Source of the DNA: Lojkania enalia
Lineage: Eukaryota; Ascomycota; Dothideomycetes; Pleosporales
NCBI GenBank assembly: GCA_010094045.1
Contig: ML986582.1
Span: 620,001-684,000 of the forward strand
Reading direction: 5' to 3'
Length of the DNA stretch: 64,000 bases
Shown: positions 55,924-64,000 of the stretch, one piece after another
Numbering within the stretch: the first letter of the stretch is position 1
Layout of the letters: every line of letters starts with the position of its first letter
Program-made: the position numbers and the translations under genes
The notes under the pieces: generated by a model
Told to the model about the DNA's origin: nothing
Databases searched by the model: none
Seen by the model: only the letters and a program-made list of their open reading frames with translations

Positions 55924-56613
55924 TCAAGCCCAGAACTGAGTGCTCAATTCCTCACCAAGCTCTACCTGGTCGCCAGTAAGCTGGACCTTCTTTACAATAA
56001 CGCCCACAACATCGCTCTTGCTGCCGGTGTGCACTTCCAGGCCGCTGTCCCTCCTCTTGCCGTCTTGGCCCTCACCACCGACTTCCCGAATGACTTCCCA
56101 ATTACCGTTGCCGATGTCGACGAGCCGGGCGCGCTTGTAACTCGCATTGGTAACCTCACGTGCCGCTGTCACGAAGCCAACTTCCTCTCCGCTCTGTACT
56201 TGAGCTTTGACCCACTCTGCCGCCTGCTTGTCCTGAAAAGCTTTCTTCAAAGACGCACCCTCGTCCTTGAGCATCCGCACACGCATCTGCTCAGCCTCGA
56301 TCGTCCCCACTTCGCTGCCTGCCTGCAGCTCCCTATTGTTGATCAGGTGCGCTGCACCGAGGGATGTGGTGAATTGGCCATTTTCGGAGGAGATGAGAAT
56401 CACATCCTTATACCATCGCGTGCCGACATCATCGTAGTCGCGGTCTTCGAGGGTGGTAGGGTCGAGCTTCGCAGATTTGGTGACAAGCTGGCCGACCGGG
56501 AGGGTATTAGCCGCAACGGGTGCGGGGAGGATGGCGAGGTCAGGGATTGCGGAGGGAGACATGGGTGCTGTCGAGAGAGGGGTTGTGGAGGAGCCGCGAG
56601 GATGTCTACTCAT
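55924..56613 (-). CDS. Hypothetical ascomycete protein
   Basis: Single-exon 229-aa protein that I cannot assign to a named domain. The N-terminal 45 residues are Ser/Pro/Ala-rich and disordered. A folded core follows with GTRWYKDVILISSENGQF, AAHLINNRELQAGSEVGTIE, a helical charged stretch (AEQMRVRMLKDEGASLKKAF, then AAEWVKAQVQ) and YKRARLVDIGNGNWEVIREV. The end is basic-acidic mixed. There is no signal peptide or membrane segment. The complementary strand also carries a long open frame over the same bases. I prefer this strand because its composition and helix pattern look protein-like while the other is rich in Leu/Cys/Arg runs. Confidence 0.65.
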   Translation of the reverse strand: MSRHPRGSSTTPLSTAPMSPSAIPDLAILPAPVAANTLPVGQLVTKSAKLDPTTLEDRDYDDVGTRWYKDVILISSENGQFTTSLGAAHLINNRELQAGSEVGTIEAEQMRVRMLKDEGASLKKAFQDKQAAEWVKAQVQSGEEVGFVTAAREVTNASYKRARLVDIGNGNWEVIREVGGEGQDGKRRDSGLEVHTGSKSDVVGVIVKKVQLTGDQVELGEELSTQFWA

Positions 56614-58497
56614 CTTGACGAATTGCTGGCTGTCACTTGGACTGGAGCTGGAGGAGTAGTGGTTGAAGCTTTAGAAATAGTGGAATGAGCGGTAGGCAGT
56701 GTAATGGGGGATGCTGGAGCTGGAATGGCAGCTCTCGTGAGGGGTCATGCAGGCTTTATGTGACTTCATTGAGCTGGCTAGGCCGGGCCTTGTCTACATT
56801 ACTCGGCCTCACCCGCCACGGCGCATGGCCACGCAATGGCCTCATTTTTCTCTCAGGTCACGCTGATCACGCCGATCGGCTGAGGTCGGAGAGACCTCAC
56901 GACCTGTGCTTCTATGCGGTGAGCGACGATGACTCCCGGTTGAATGAGGTGGTACGGTGATCACGCGGTCTCTCGTGGCGTGTTCTAATGTTCCTTTGGA
57001 TACGGAGCGGGGAGGGCAGTTTACGGAGCAAGCCTAACAACGCAACCACCATACCATTCATTGTGCGTTCATAAGCTGCCATGGGAAGGAGTTCCTGAGC
57101 TTGGAGCCGATTAGAGATGGGTCTTTCATGCCTTGGGGCCTGTTATAGAGCCGAACCCTCCAAGACAAGGAGCGTGGTGTCTCAACCTAGCCGAACCGTC
57201 AACGTGTCGACTCGGAGGGATACCGAATAGCCCCATCCTAGATGGCTCTTGCAAGGCTGTCAAACTGCAAGCCTATCTTCAACTTTTATTGGATGCATAC
57301 AAACTGATGGAGTAACATATCATATCGTTGGCGGCGTCAGGTTTTCCAATCGAAGGGACTGACGCTAAATCTACATGGGGTTAGCGCGTATTGTACATGC
57401 GCATCTCACGTGCTCCCTGGATCACCCCTTACAAACATTTACGACTATTGTTGGAGAGGGCCTGTGAGGAGGCTGTTTCCTTAAATGGCGCGTTATGGGG
57501 CAGAGCCATTAGGGATTCAACCACCCCGCCTTCAACTGTGCTGCACGGCAATCCTGTCGGTCTTTCTATTCTATTGCGATGGCAGTACGAGTTTCTACAC
57601 TCTCAAAGTCAACATCCACAAGGAACCTGAAGTGCTCTAAAATGGGCTCAAGCATCAAGGCCAAGAAATGCAACAGGTTGATACTTCCAAATGCACTCGG
57701 GCAATTTTCTACTGGCTGGCCATCGAAGGCGATTCTGCATTCAAGGGAACGCAATGCGGCGACTAGCACTCAAGTTAGGTAATTAAGTTGCTTTACGTTG
57801 ATCGAGTTTGCAGTACAAACTGTATGGAAGCTCTTCGTAAACTAATACGAAATTGCCTGAGGCGGTCTATTGCCTATAAATTATTTACCTTTCTGAAATC
57901 TTGGAGACTGTCGAACTAGGCTTTTAGGACGTCGATCTAGTTATCATCTGTGTTTTCGCCACGAATACAGTAGTGTATGGGGCATTTGAGACTACTAAAT
58001 CGCTAGGTTGGAACCTCGCTACTACCCTCGAATTTTTCGATATCATGTTCTCTTCACGGTGTGTATCTTAAAACTGGATCACGTGGCTAGCAAATCAGCT
58101 CATATTTTATATTCTGGTTTTTACTAGAATGGTGGCACAGCTTGGGGGATAGTTTTCTCCAGAAATTAGCCTTAGCATATGGAAGTTCTTAATAGATCCC
58201 TCTAAACGGATACCGGACTACGTTCGAGACACCCATACTTGAATTTGTTTGAAGGGAAAACTTGTACTCTTAATAAAACCTCCATATCAATCATGTCCCA
58301 TTAACCACTGCTAGCGAATTGGACCAGAGCTTCTATAGTCACGCTACGGTATTAAGCTTAGAACGCAAGTCGCTCGATACAATTCTTTCTATGGCTCCCA
58401 TTTAAACATCACTTCTAACAGCCGCGTACTTCATAGAAACACCAAATACTCTTGCGCGAGTTCAAAAGTGGAGAAGTTTCCATATCGCAGCCCTTCC
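56614..58497. other. Long intergenic gap, no gene recognised
   Basis: 1.9 kb between the hypothetical gene and the PhyH dioxygenase gene. The frames are short. A GC-rich patch near 56840-56950 holds GATCACGC and GATCGGC-like inverted fragments but no clear repeat boundary. I see nothing else. Confidence 0.45.
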
Positions 58498-59715
58498 TCA
58501 CGCCCTAGAATCTTCCCTCATCTTCCTAATAACCCCCAAAACAGCCTCCTTCCCCAATCCCTCCTCAAGCCCCTTAACCAATATCCCCTGCTCGCTCTCC
58601 GGCGCCATCCCGGTCGTCTCTGGTACCCTCCTATCCAAATTCGTCGGGAAAGGGTATCCCTCTCCGATATTCCCCACCACCGCTTTAACCTCATCACTCA
58701 TTCCATTCTCCTTAAACATCCTCATCAACCCATCCCAGCAGCGCTCAATCAAAGGAAGCGTATCAATACTCTCCATCGGCTTCCCAAACGCGCTACTAAC
58801 CTGCAACAAATTCGCCGAACGCATAACACCTTCCGACTCATTCCTCCCTGCAGCATGGAACAGCGCAGGATTAAAAAACAAACCATCGCCCATCTGCAGC
58901 GGAACCGAGACATACTTTTCCAAGAAATAGTCTTGAAACTCCTGTATCCGGTATGCTATATATCCGTCCTCGAACATTTGGCTGAAGGGCAGCAGACGCG
59001 TGGGCCCGCTTTCCAGGGGCATGTTCGAGTGCGCGACCGCGCCTTGCAGCGTCAGGAACTGGCTTGCGACTTGCACGGCTTTTGGGAACCGGGAGCAGGA
59101 TTCGAAGGTCTGGAAGCCCAGGTGGTAGTCCCGATGCGAGATCTGCGGTTCTGCCCCCGACTTGACGATGTTTACTTGGGCGGTGAGGCGGTGGTGTGGA
59201 CCGAGCCATGAGGCGCTAATTAAGGGTAGATAGGGGTTTGAGTAGTATTCGATAAAGGAGTCAGCCTCCTGGAAACAGTGCTTTGAGAAGGAGTTCCAGA
59301 TTCGGTCGTTTTGGCCTGAGCTGGCGAAGTGGTCGCCTTTTGTGCTATTGTTTTGTTTTTCTTGCTGGATGATGTTGGAATAGATGGTGTTTACTTTTTC
59401 TAGGAGGGCGAGGGAGCGGTAGAGGTTTTTAGTTACGAAGACGCCAGGTCCGGAGATTAGAATGTGGTACCATTCATCTTGGAGGGCGGATTTTTGGGAC
59501 GCGGTGAGGGAGGAGAATGGAGGGAGGTCGTAAATTGGAACATTGGTTTCAATCTTGCTAGCGAGAGGATAGTGGACGAGTTTTGATTCGGAGCATATGC
59601 TCTTGAAGTCTTCGAATGATGGTGCTTTATCGACGGAGAAGAGCCGTGAGGGGATAGGTTTCACAGCTGCGTCGTTGATCTTCGCGGATGAACTCCGATG
59701 GATGGTACCATTCAT
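58498..59715 (-). CDS. Phytanoyl-CoA dioxygenase (PhyH) family protein
   Basis: Iron(II)/2-oxoglutarate-dependent oxygenase of the PhyH family, single exon, 405 aa. The iron-binding His-x-Asp is His194-Arg-Asp196 in ISHRDYHLGF. The distal histidine is His287 in ALFHAAGRN, followed by Arg299 as a likely 2-oxoglutarate-binding residue. The double-stranded beta-helix spans roughly residues 175-305. No signal peptide is seen. Fungal relatives hydroxylate fatty-acyl or secondary-metabolite substrates; the C-terminal 80 residues (NGMSDEVKAVVGNIGEGYPFP and on) recur in fungal members acting outside peroxisomes. No biosynthetic partners are adjacent, so the substrate is open. Confidence 0.9.
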   Translation of the reverse strand: MNGTIHRSSSAKINDAAVKPIPSRLFSVDKAPSFEDFKSICSESKLVHYPLASKIETNVPIYDLPPFSSLTASQKSALQDEWYHILISGPGVFVTKNLYRSLALLEKVNTIYSNIIQQEKQNNSTKGDHFASSGQNDRIWNSFSKHCFQEADSFIEYYSNPYLPLISASWLGPHHRLTAQVNIVKSGAEPQISHRDYHLGFQTFESCSRFPKAVQVASQFLTLQGAVAHSNMPLESGPTRLLPFSQMFEDGYIAYRIQEFQDYFLEKYVSVPLQMGDGLFFNPALFHAAGRNESEGVMRSANLLQVSSAFGKPMESIDTLPLIERCWDGLMRMFKENGMSDEVKAVVGNIGEGYPFPTNLDRRVPETTGMAPESEQGILVKGLEEGLGKEAVLGVIRKMREDSRA

Positions 59716-59857
59716 GATTGTTTATATTTCGATGAATTTTGTTATGAAATATGTTGATATATTTAAATCCCCCTCAATCCTTCATCTAGGCAATTATTTA
59801 GACTCGCAGTATCGTCTCCACACTACTTAGCTAGGCATTTCTGCCCGATAGCGGACA

Positions 59858-60346
59858 CTATTTCCACATTGGGATTCTAGCTTCGCCACCCCACTTAGGA
59901 ATAGCGGTAGACAAAGAAATCTGGGGAAGCGATTCCAGATTCATTTTGATTAATGAGACCGTCTCGGTATCCTTGCATGGCATGAATATTCCCATGTGGC
60001 AATAAGCATCTGATGTGATGCCACGGTAGAATCCTACGATCAGGTAAGCGTTGGCGGCGGGAGTAGGGTAGATGATTTGTATTACAATTTGGAATCGAAA
60101 AAGTTTTATACAGTGATTGATTAGGGCGAGATGGTGAAATGATGAATTTTGATACGGCACAAGATCGCGCTCGAGGACTATCACTCCATTGCTCTCCTTT
60201 TCCATGAGCGGGGCAATATCCTCCATGCAGCACCATTTACTAATCCAGCCAACATCACGACCATTCAACGACAAAGATGCCCTGTTTATCAGATTCAAGC
60301 TTCTCAGCTCTAATCGTGCGTCGCCTATCAAATTATAGAGAGACAT
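59858..60346 (-). CDS. Small hypothetical protein, possibly partial
   Basis: A 162-aa frame starting with ATG at 60346 (MSLYNLIGDARLELRSLNLI). I recognise no family. It has a hydrophobic-aromatic pattern without a clear membrane segment, with KWCCMEDIAPLMEKE and AYLIVGFYRGITSD in the middle. The upstream sequence stays partly open, so this may be the last exon of a longer gene. Evidence is only the open frame and composition. Confidence 0.35.
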   Translation of the reverse strand: MSLYNLIGDARLELRSLNLINRASLSLNGRDVGWISKWCCMEDIAPLMEKESNGVIVLERDLVPYQNSSFHHLALINHCIKLFRFQIVIQIIYPTPAANAYLIVGFYRGITSDAYCHMGIFMPCKDTETVSLIKMNLESLPQISLSTAIPKWGGEARIPMWK

Positions 60347-60777
60347 ATCGCCAAATCTCGTGTTCGGGTGTTTCAGCCTCCACCCTCCGATATGGTGATA
60401 CGGTAAGCCACACTGACCATGTCCAAAAGAGGTATATCATAACTTCTAAATGCGAAATTCTTGGAGAAGTCCGTGTAGCCAGTTGCCTTGGCCCTTAATA
60501 TTATTCATGTCGCACCACATCATTTGGGCGTCCGGTTGAATGAGGGGCTCCGATTTTGCTCATAAAATGGAGTTAGATGAATTGAATAGGAAATGATTAG
60601 ATCCTTGGCGTCCAGACTAGAATCCAGTGTCCCCTAAAGTTCGTCCCTAGAAACATATCTGCATATCCATCATGCCTGGTATCACTATTGTACATACATC
60701 ATAGCCTTAACTCCGACATTCCAGTTTACGCCAAGTACCCAGAACAGCCCAATTCCCTTTTTAATATTCGCCTACTT

Positions 60778-61628
60778 TTATCGCTCTTGGTCGTATTTCT
60801 CTGAAACTCCGTACTTATGCATCTTGCCGGAAGGCGACTGCGAAGTATCAGCCATCTCCACCGGGGGCATGTACCCACTATTGCGCCCCATTTCGAGCGC
60901 AGCTTCATGGGCGTACATTTCCGTCGTGACCGGTTTACGGACTGCTACTTTTTCCGGGGCCGGAGTTGATATTGGGATTTCGAGAATAGCTCTATCATTT
61001 GACATTTCGTATGCCGGAGGATACGTTGACCGTTTTGCCATGGAGCGTTTCCGGAGACAGAGAAGGAGTGCGATAGCAACGAGGGAGAGGGCGGCGACTC
61101 CGCCGATAATTCCGCCTATAATGACACCGGTGCTAGTCGACTTTTGCGGGGTCGAGCTTGAACTCGGGAGTGGTGAGACTGTAGCTATCGATAATGATGG
61201 CGTTGGTGTAGAGCTAGAAATGGCGCTAGATGTTGGGATTTCAGATGGAATGTTGCAGCCATCGATGCTGTAATAAACCCAAGAGGAGTTGTAGCATTGT
61301 GCAAGTCGCCCAATTGCGAGAATTTCTGAGGAACATGGAGCTTCTGGATCTGCATCTGGCCCGTATAGAGTGACTGCGGAGAATTTAGTAGAGCTTCATC
61401 ATGATAAGATATACGCATCAACTCACCTGCACACCCTGAGTCTAATCCGGTTATTTGAAAGCTTTGGTTGTTTCTGATATTGAGGGGCGTGCATGTGCCA
61501 TTTGGATAGCCATTTGGACCGTTGAGATTATCCAGTGAGTTGGCACATGTGCTATCTGTGAATGTAGAAATGTCTGAACTAAAAACGAAAGACATGAGGC
61601 TGGAACCCAGCAACAGAATAATGAGCAT
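60778..61628 (-). CDS. Mid2-like single-pass membrane protein
   Basis: Type I membrane protein resembling fungal cell-wall stress sensors. Exon 1 is 61628-61427 and exon 2 is 61373-60778 with a 53 bp intron, giving 265 aa. The signal peptide is MLIILLLGSSLMSFVFSS. The ectodomain (about residues 20-115) has spaced cysteines: STCANSL, NGTCTPL, SGCAVTL, APCSSE, AQCYNSS and DGCN. A Ser/Thr-rich stalk follows (TSSAISSSTPTPSLS). Then comes one transmembrane segment, TGVIIGGIIGGVAALSLVAIALLLCL, with the stop-transfer RKR. The roughly 90-residue cytosolic tail has Tyr, Pro and Ser motifs (YPPAYEM, SGYMPPVEM). The Cys pattern is not a WSC domain. Its actual role in signalling is inference. Confidence 0.82.
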
Positions 61629-62790
61629 GCTGAAAGAGTGAAGAATTAAATTCTTGGAAGTTCCAAAAGATTGCTGACAGACAAAGGAATGAGAGAACGG
61701 ACGATCAACCGTGGCCCAAAAAAATTGGGGAAGCGTCAGCATTTCTATGAGTGTTCGGAAATATCATTTTATAAGCTCGGCCCTTGCTACCGAAAGCAGT
61801 CTCAATATAAGCGTCTGACAAGATGTAACAGGAGATATGAGCTGAAGTTTCTCGGTTGGGTCTCAACATCATGCAAGTGGTACCAGGCTTGAAGCCACTT
61901 TCGCGTGTCAGCAAAGCTTATGAGGCTGAATAAGAGGCGAAGGGGCGAAGGGAGTCGGGAAGGTAACGTCAAGAGTTAGGCAGAAATTTAGGACTTCAAA
62001 GGTGATTCCGATGTTGCATCTCCGCAGCGCCAAAACTCTCGCATATGTCTTTTGTGCGTTTCCAACCTGACATTTATGACGAGCTGATACACTTGCTTTC
62101 GGAGTTTGCCAACACAGCAAAGTGGGATTCCAATTCCGGTTCAACACTTAGATTCTGCTGTCACACTAAGGAGGTCGCCAAGCGACGGGTTGAACTGCAT
62201 GTTGACATTATGTTAAAGAGCTGATGGAAAAGAAGAACGAGGTTTTAGTGTTTCGAATTCGGGAAAATGGACGTTGCTGACTGATTATCCTCCTACAATT
62301 ATCAGCCAATCATAGCCACGGACAGCGTCTCCTGCTTGACCATCGCATTGTTTGGGGGCGGATTTGGGAGCCGGACTCTGAGACGATGTTGCAACAAGCG
62401 CATGAGCTCAAGTGATTACAGCCCCGCTTGAGGTTGACTTTGGGATCCGCTAAGTATCCGATATCCTTTCGTAGCGGCAAAATCGCATCACGTGATGAAA
62501 CCGTTGACGCCTAATAAACATATCTTGATAAGGGCGAACCTCAAACCATGAGATAAATAGTGGCTGGTCGTGGTGGGTCCGCCATCCATGTGAAGTAGGT
62601 CCGTTGAGCAAAATCATGGCTTTTTGAGGGTGTGTGTGGTAATTATAGCTTGGGTATGAGGTGAATGAAACTGAAAAATAGAGGAATGATTATCTACGTT
62701 ACAGTTCTTCAGTGTGGAGAGATTTTACCTTTTGTCTGTGCAGAGAACATGATGGCGTCGGTTTGATGAATGTTCTATCTACACAACGTA
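61629..62790. other. Intergenic, promoter of the Mid2-like gene
   Basis: 1.16 kb upstream of the membrane-protein gene. I see no other gene. The segment contains a few short direct-repeat-like patches but no clear repeat unit. Confidence 0.45.
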
Positions 62791-63880
62791 GTTCACAAGC
62801 GAGTCGCCCATCCAAGCGAGTCGCCCACTTTTGCCAAGATATCATACCCTACCTACTTAAAACGCGATGCGGCAACCACCTCAACCTTAATGAATCTATT
62901 AAGGAGGCCAGATATTGCTAACTATCTTAGCTATGAATCAAGGTCAAATTCAGAGCTTACGAAGCGCTGCAGCTACCTATAATATTCTCCGAACGACGCT
63001 TAGAGACCGACGGGTTGGTAGACCTTCACGACGCGATTGCGAGCCCAATTCAAAGAAGCTTATGAAGCTAGACGAATGGACTAGTATTCAGTATATACTA
63101 GACCTGTTATCTCGTGGATATCCTCCTATAATTGATAGTGTACGAGATATAGTCAACCATTTGCTCAGAGCTCGCACTGCTAACTAGGCTGGCAAAAACT
63201 GGCCAGCAAACTTTATTAATTGCATCCCTAAGCTCAAAATATGCTTCTGTCGAAAATACGACTACCAGGGAGTTCTATTTAAGGACCCTAAGGATATTAG
63301 TAGCTTCTAAAGCAAAGTATAGCATTACTGATAACGATATCTATAGTTTCGACAAGACAGGCTTTCAGATATGTACCGCATTTACTATTAAGGTACTCAC
63401 TGGTGCTGAGCTATCAGCTAGTCAGCCAAAATTACTTCTGCCAGGCCATCGCGACCGGGTAACAGTTATTCAGGCTATCAGCGCCGATGGCTCATTCATG
63501 CGCGCTGCTTCAGCGTCAAGTTGGTCAGCTTCAGGAAGCAAATAAGGCTCTATCGTAGCCCAAAAAGCGATCAAAAAAGGTTCTGCAGAAGGTAGTCTTA
63601 CTAAGGCTAAAGCTGCTGAGATAGCAGCTCAAAAGGAGGTGGATAAACAGCTGGGAGATGAAGTGCGCGTAGGTAGGAATCGCAGAAAGGTCGGCACGAC
63701 ATACCAGAAACGCTGCAGTCGCTGCAGCGAGCCTGCGCATAATGCTAGAACTTGCGCAGTAGTAGATAAATAGCATATCTATCTTCTATCAAAGTATTAT
63801 ACTCATATCTGCTGGCGTTGTCGCGATATATGCCTCTAAATATAGAGATGGCAAATGAGGTGGGCGACTCGCTTGTGAAC
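62791..63880 (+). mobile_element. Internally deleted pogo-like DNA transposon
   Basis: A 1090 bp remnant with ends GTTCACAAGCGAGTCGCCCA (62791) and the inverted copy finishing at 63880, each next to a TA (62789-62790, 63881-63882). Plus-strand transposase pieces are visible: SAAATYNILRTTLRDRRVGR (helix-turn-helix), IQYILDLLSRGYPPIIDSVR, AGKNW, then FDKTGFQICTAFTIKVLTGA and HRDRVTVIQAISADGS of the DDE domain. After that most of the catalytic domain is missing. The C-terminal end reappears near 63540 with a zinc knuckle-like CSRCSEPAHNARTC. Many stops are present. It is non-autonomous. The left end also carries a second copy of the AAGCGAGTCGCCCA block in tandem. Confidence 0.85.
62797..62829 (+). 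repeat. Tandem AAGCGAGTCGCCCA in left TIR
   Basis: The block AAGCGAGTCGCCCA occurs twice within 33 bp (62797-62810 and 62815-62828), while the right end carries it once. It may be a duplicated transposase-binding site. Confidence 0.8.
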
Positions 63881-64000
63881 TATGTTGTCAATATCGACTC
63901 TTCACTCTTTACTACTATACACATTTGAGACATTCGTTGACTCAGCATCGTAACGCATATGACACACATCAACATCGGAGTCAGAATTGTGATTAAATTG

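Overview
The window comes from a filamentous ascomycete (Pezizomycotina; a Leotiomycete is a guess I cannot test here). Genes carry short introns of 46-116 bp (one of 200 bp) with GT-AG ends and CTAAC/CTGAC-like branch sites. Families include a GH10 xylanase, a DUF2293 protein, a HeLo-domain protein, fungal NLR-like proteins and a WD40-IPPc phosphatase. One transposon copy is swamped by TA-rich, stop-rich mutation of the kind RIP leaves. I rebuilt splice sites by hand. Every multi-exon model listed as intact closes to a multiple of three.

Layout. 0.3-1.4 kb: secreted GH10 xylanase. 2.2-2.9 kb: DUF2293 protein. 4.2-5.9 kb: broken GMC oxidoreductase. 6.2-17.3 kb: an NLR-like block with an unknown divergent gene, an ankyrin-subtilase protein and a giant alpha/beta-hydrolase-NACHT-ankyrin-ZZ protein. 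18-24 kb: peroxisomal acyl-CoA ligase, seven-TM membrane protein and a glutathione S-transferase. 24.1-27.0 kb: a HeLo-domain gene enclosed by long terminal inverted repeats. 27.4-42 kb: a conserved housekeeping stretch with a small unknown protein, a GFA/CENP-V protein, an inositol polyphosphate 5-phosphatase, a CHY zinc-finger protein, proteasome alpha4, D-2-hydroxyglutarate/D-lactate dehydrogenase, an ACMSD-like amidohydrolase and methylenetetrahydrofolate reductase. 43.4-54.2 kb: a second NLR-like block with a patatin gene directly followed by a NACHT-ankyrin gene, then a decayed STAND-N-terminal/G-alpha fusion split by a RIP-mutated pogo/Fot1 transposon. 55.9-61.6 kb: an unknown protein, a PhyH dioxygenase, a small unknown protein and a Mid2-like single-pass membrane protein. 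62.8-63.9 kb: an internally deleted pogo-like element.

How it fits together. The core genes (proteasome, MTHFR, phosphatase, CHY finger, dehydrogenase) form one compact island. On both sides lie rapidly evolving genes whose domains (alpha/beta hydrolase, patatin, subtilase, HeLo, NACHT, ankyrin) are those used in fungal non-self recognition and incompatibility. The most unusual items are the STAND-N/G-alpha fusion with degenerate GTPase motifs, the HeLo gene carried between inverted repeats with TA ends, and the clustering of at least five such effector-type genes in 50 kb.
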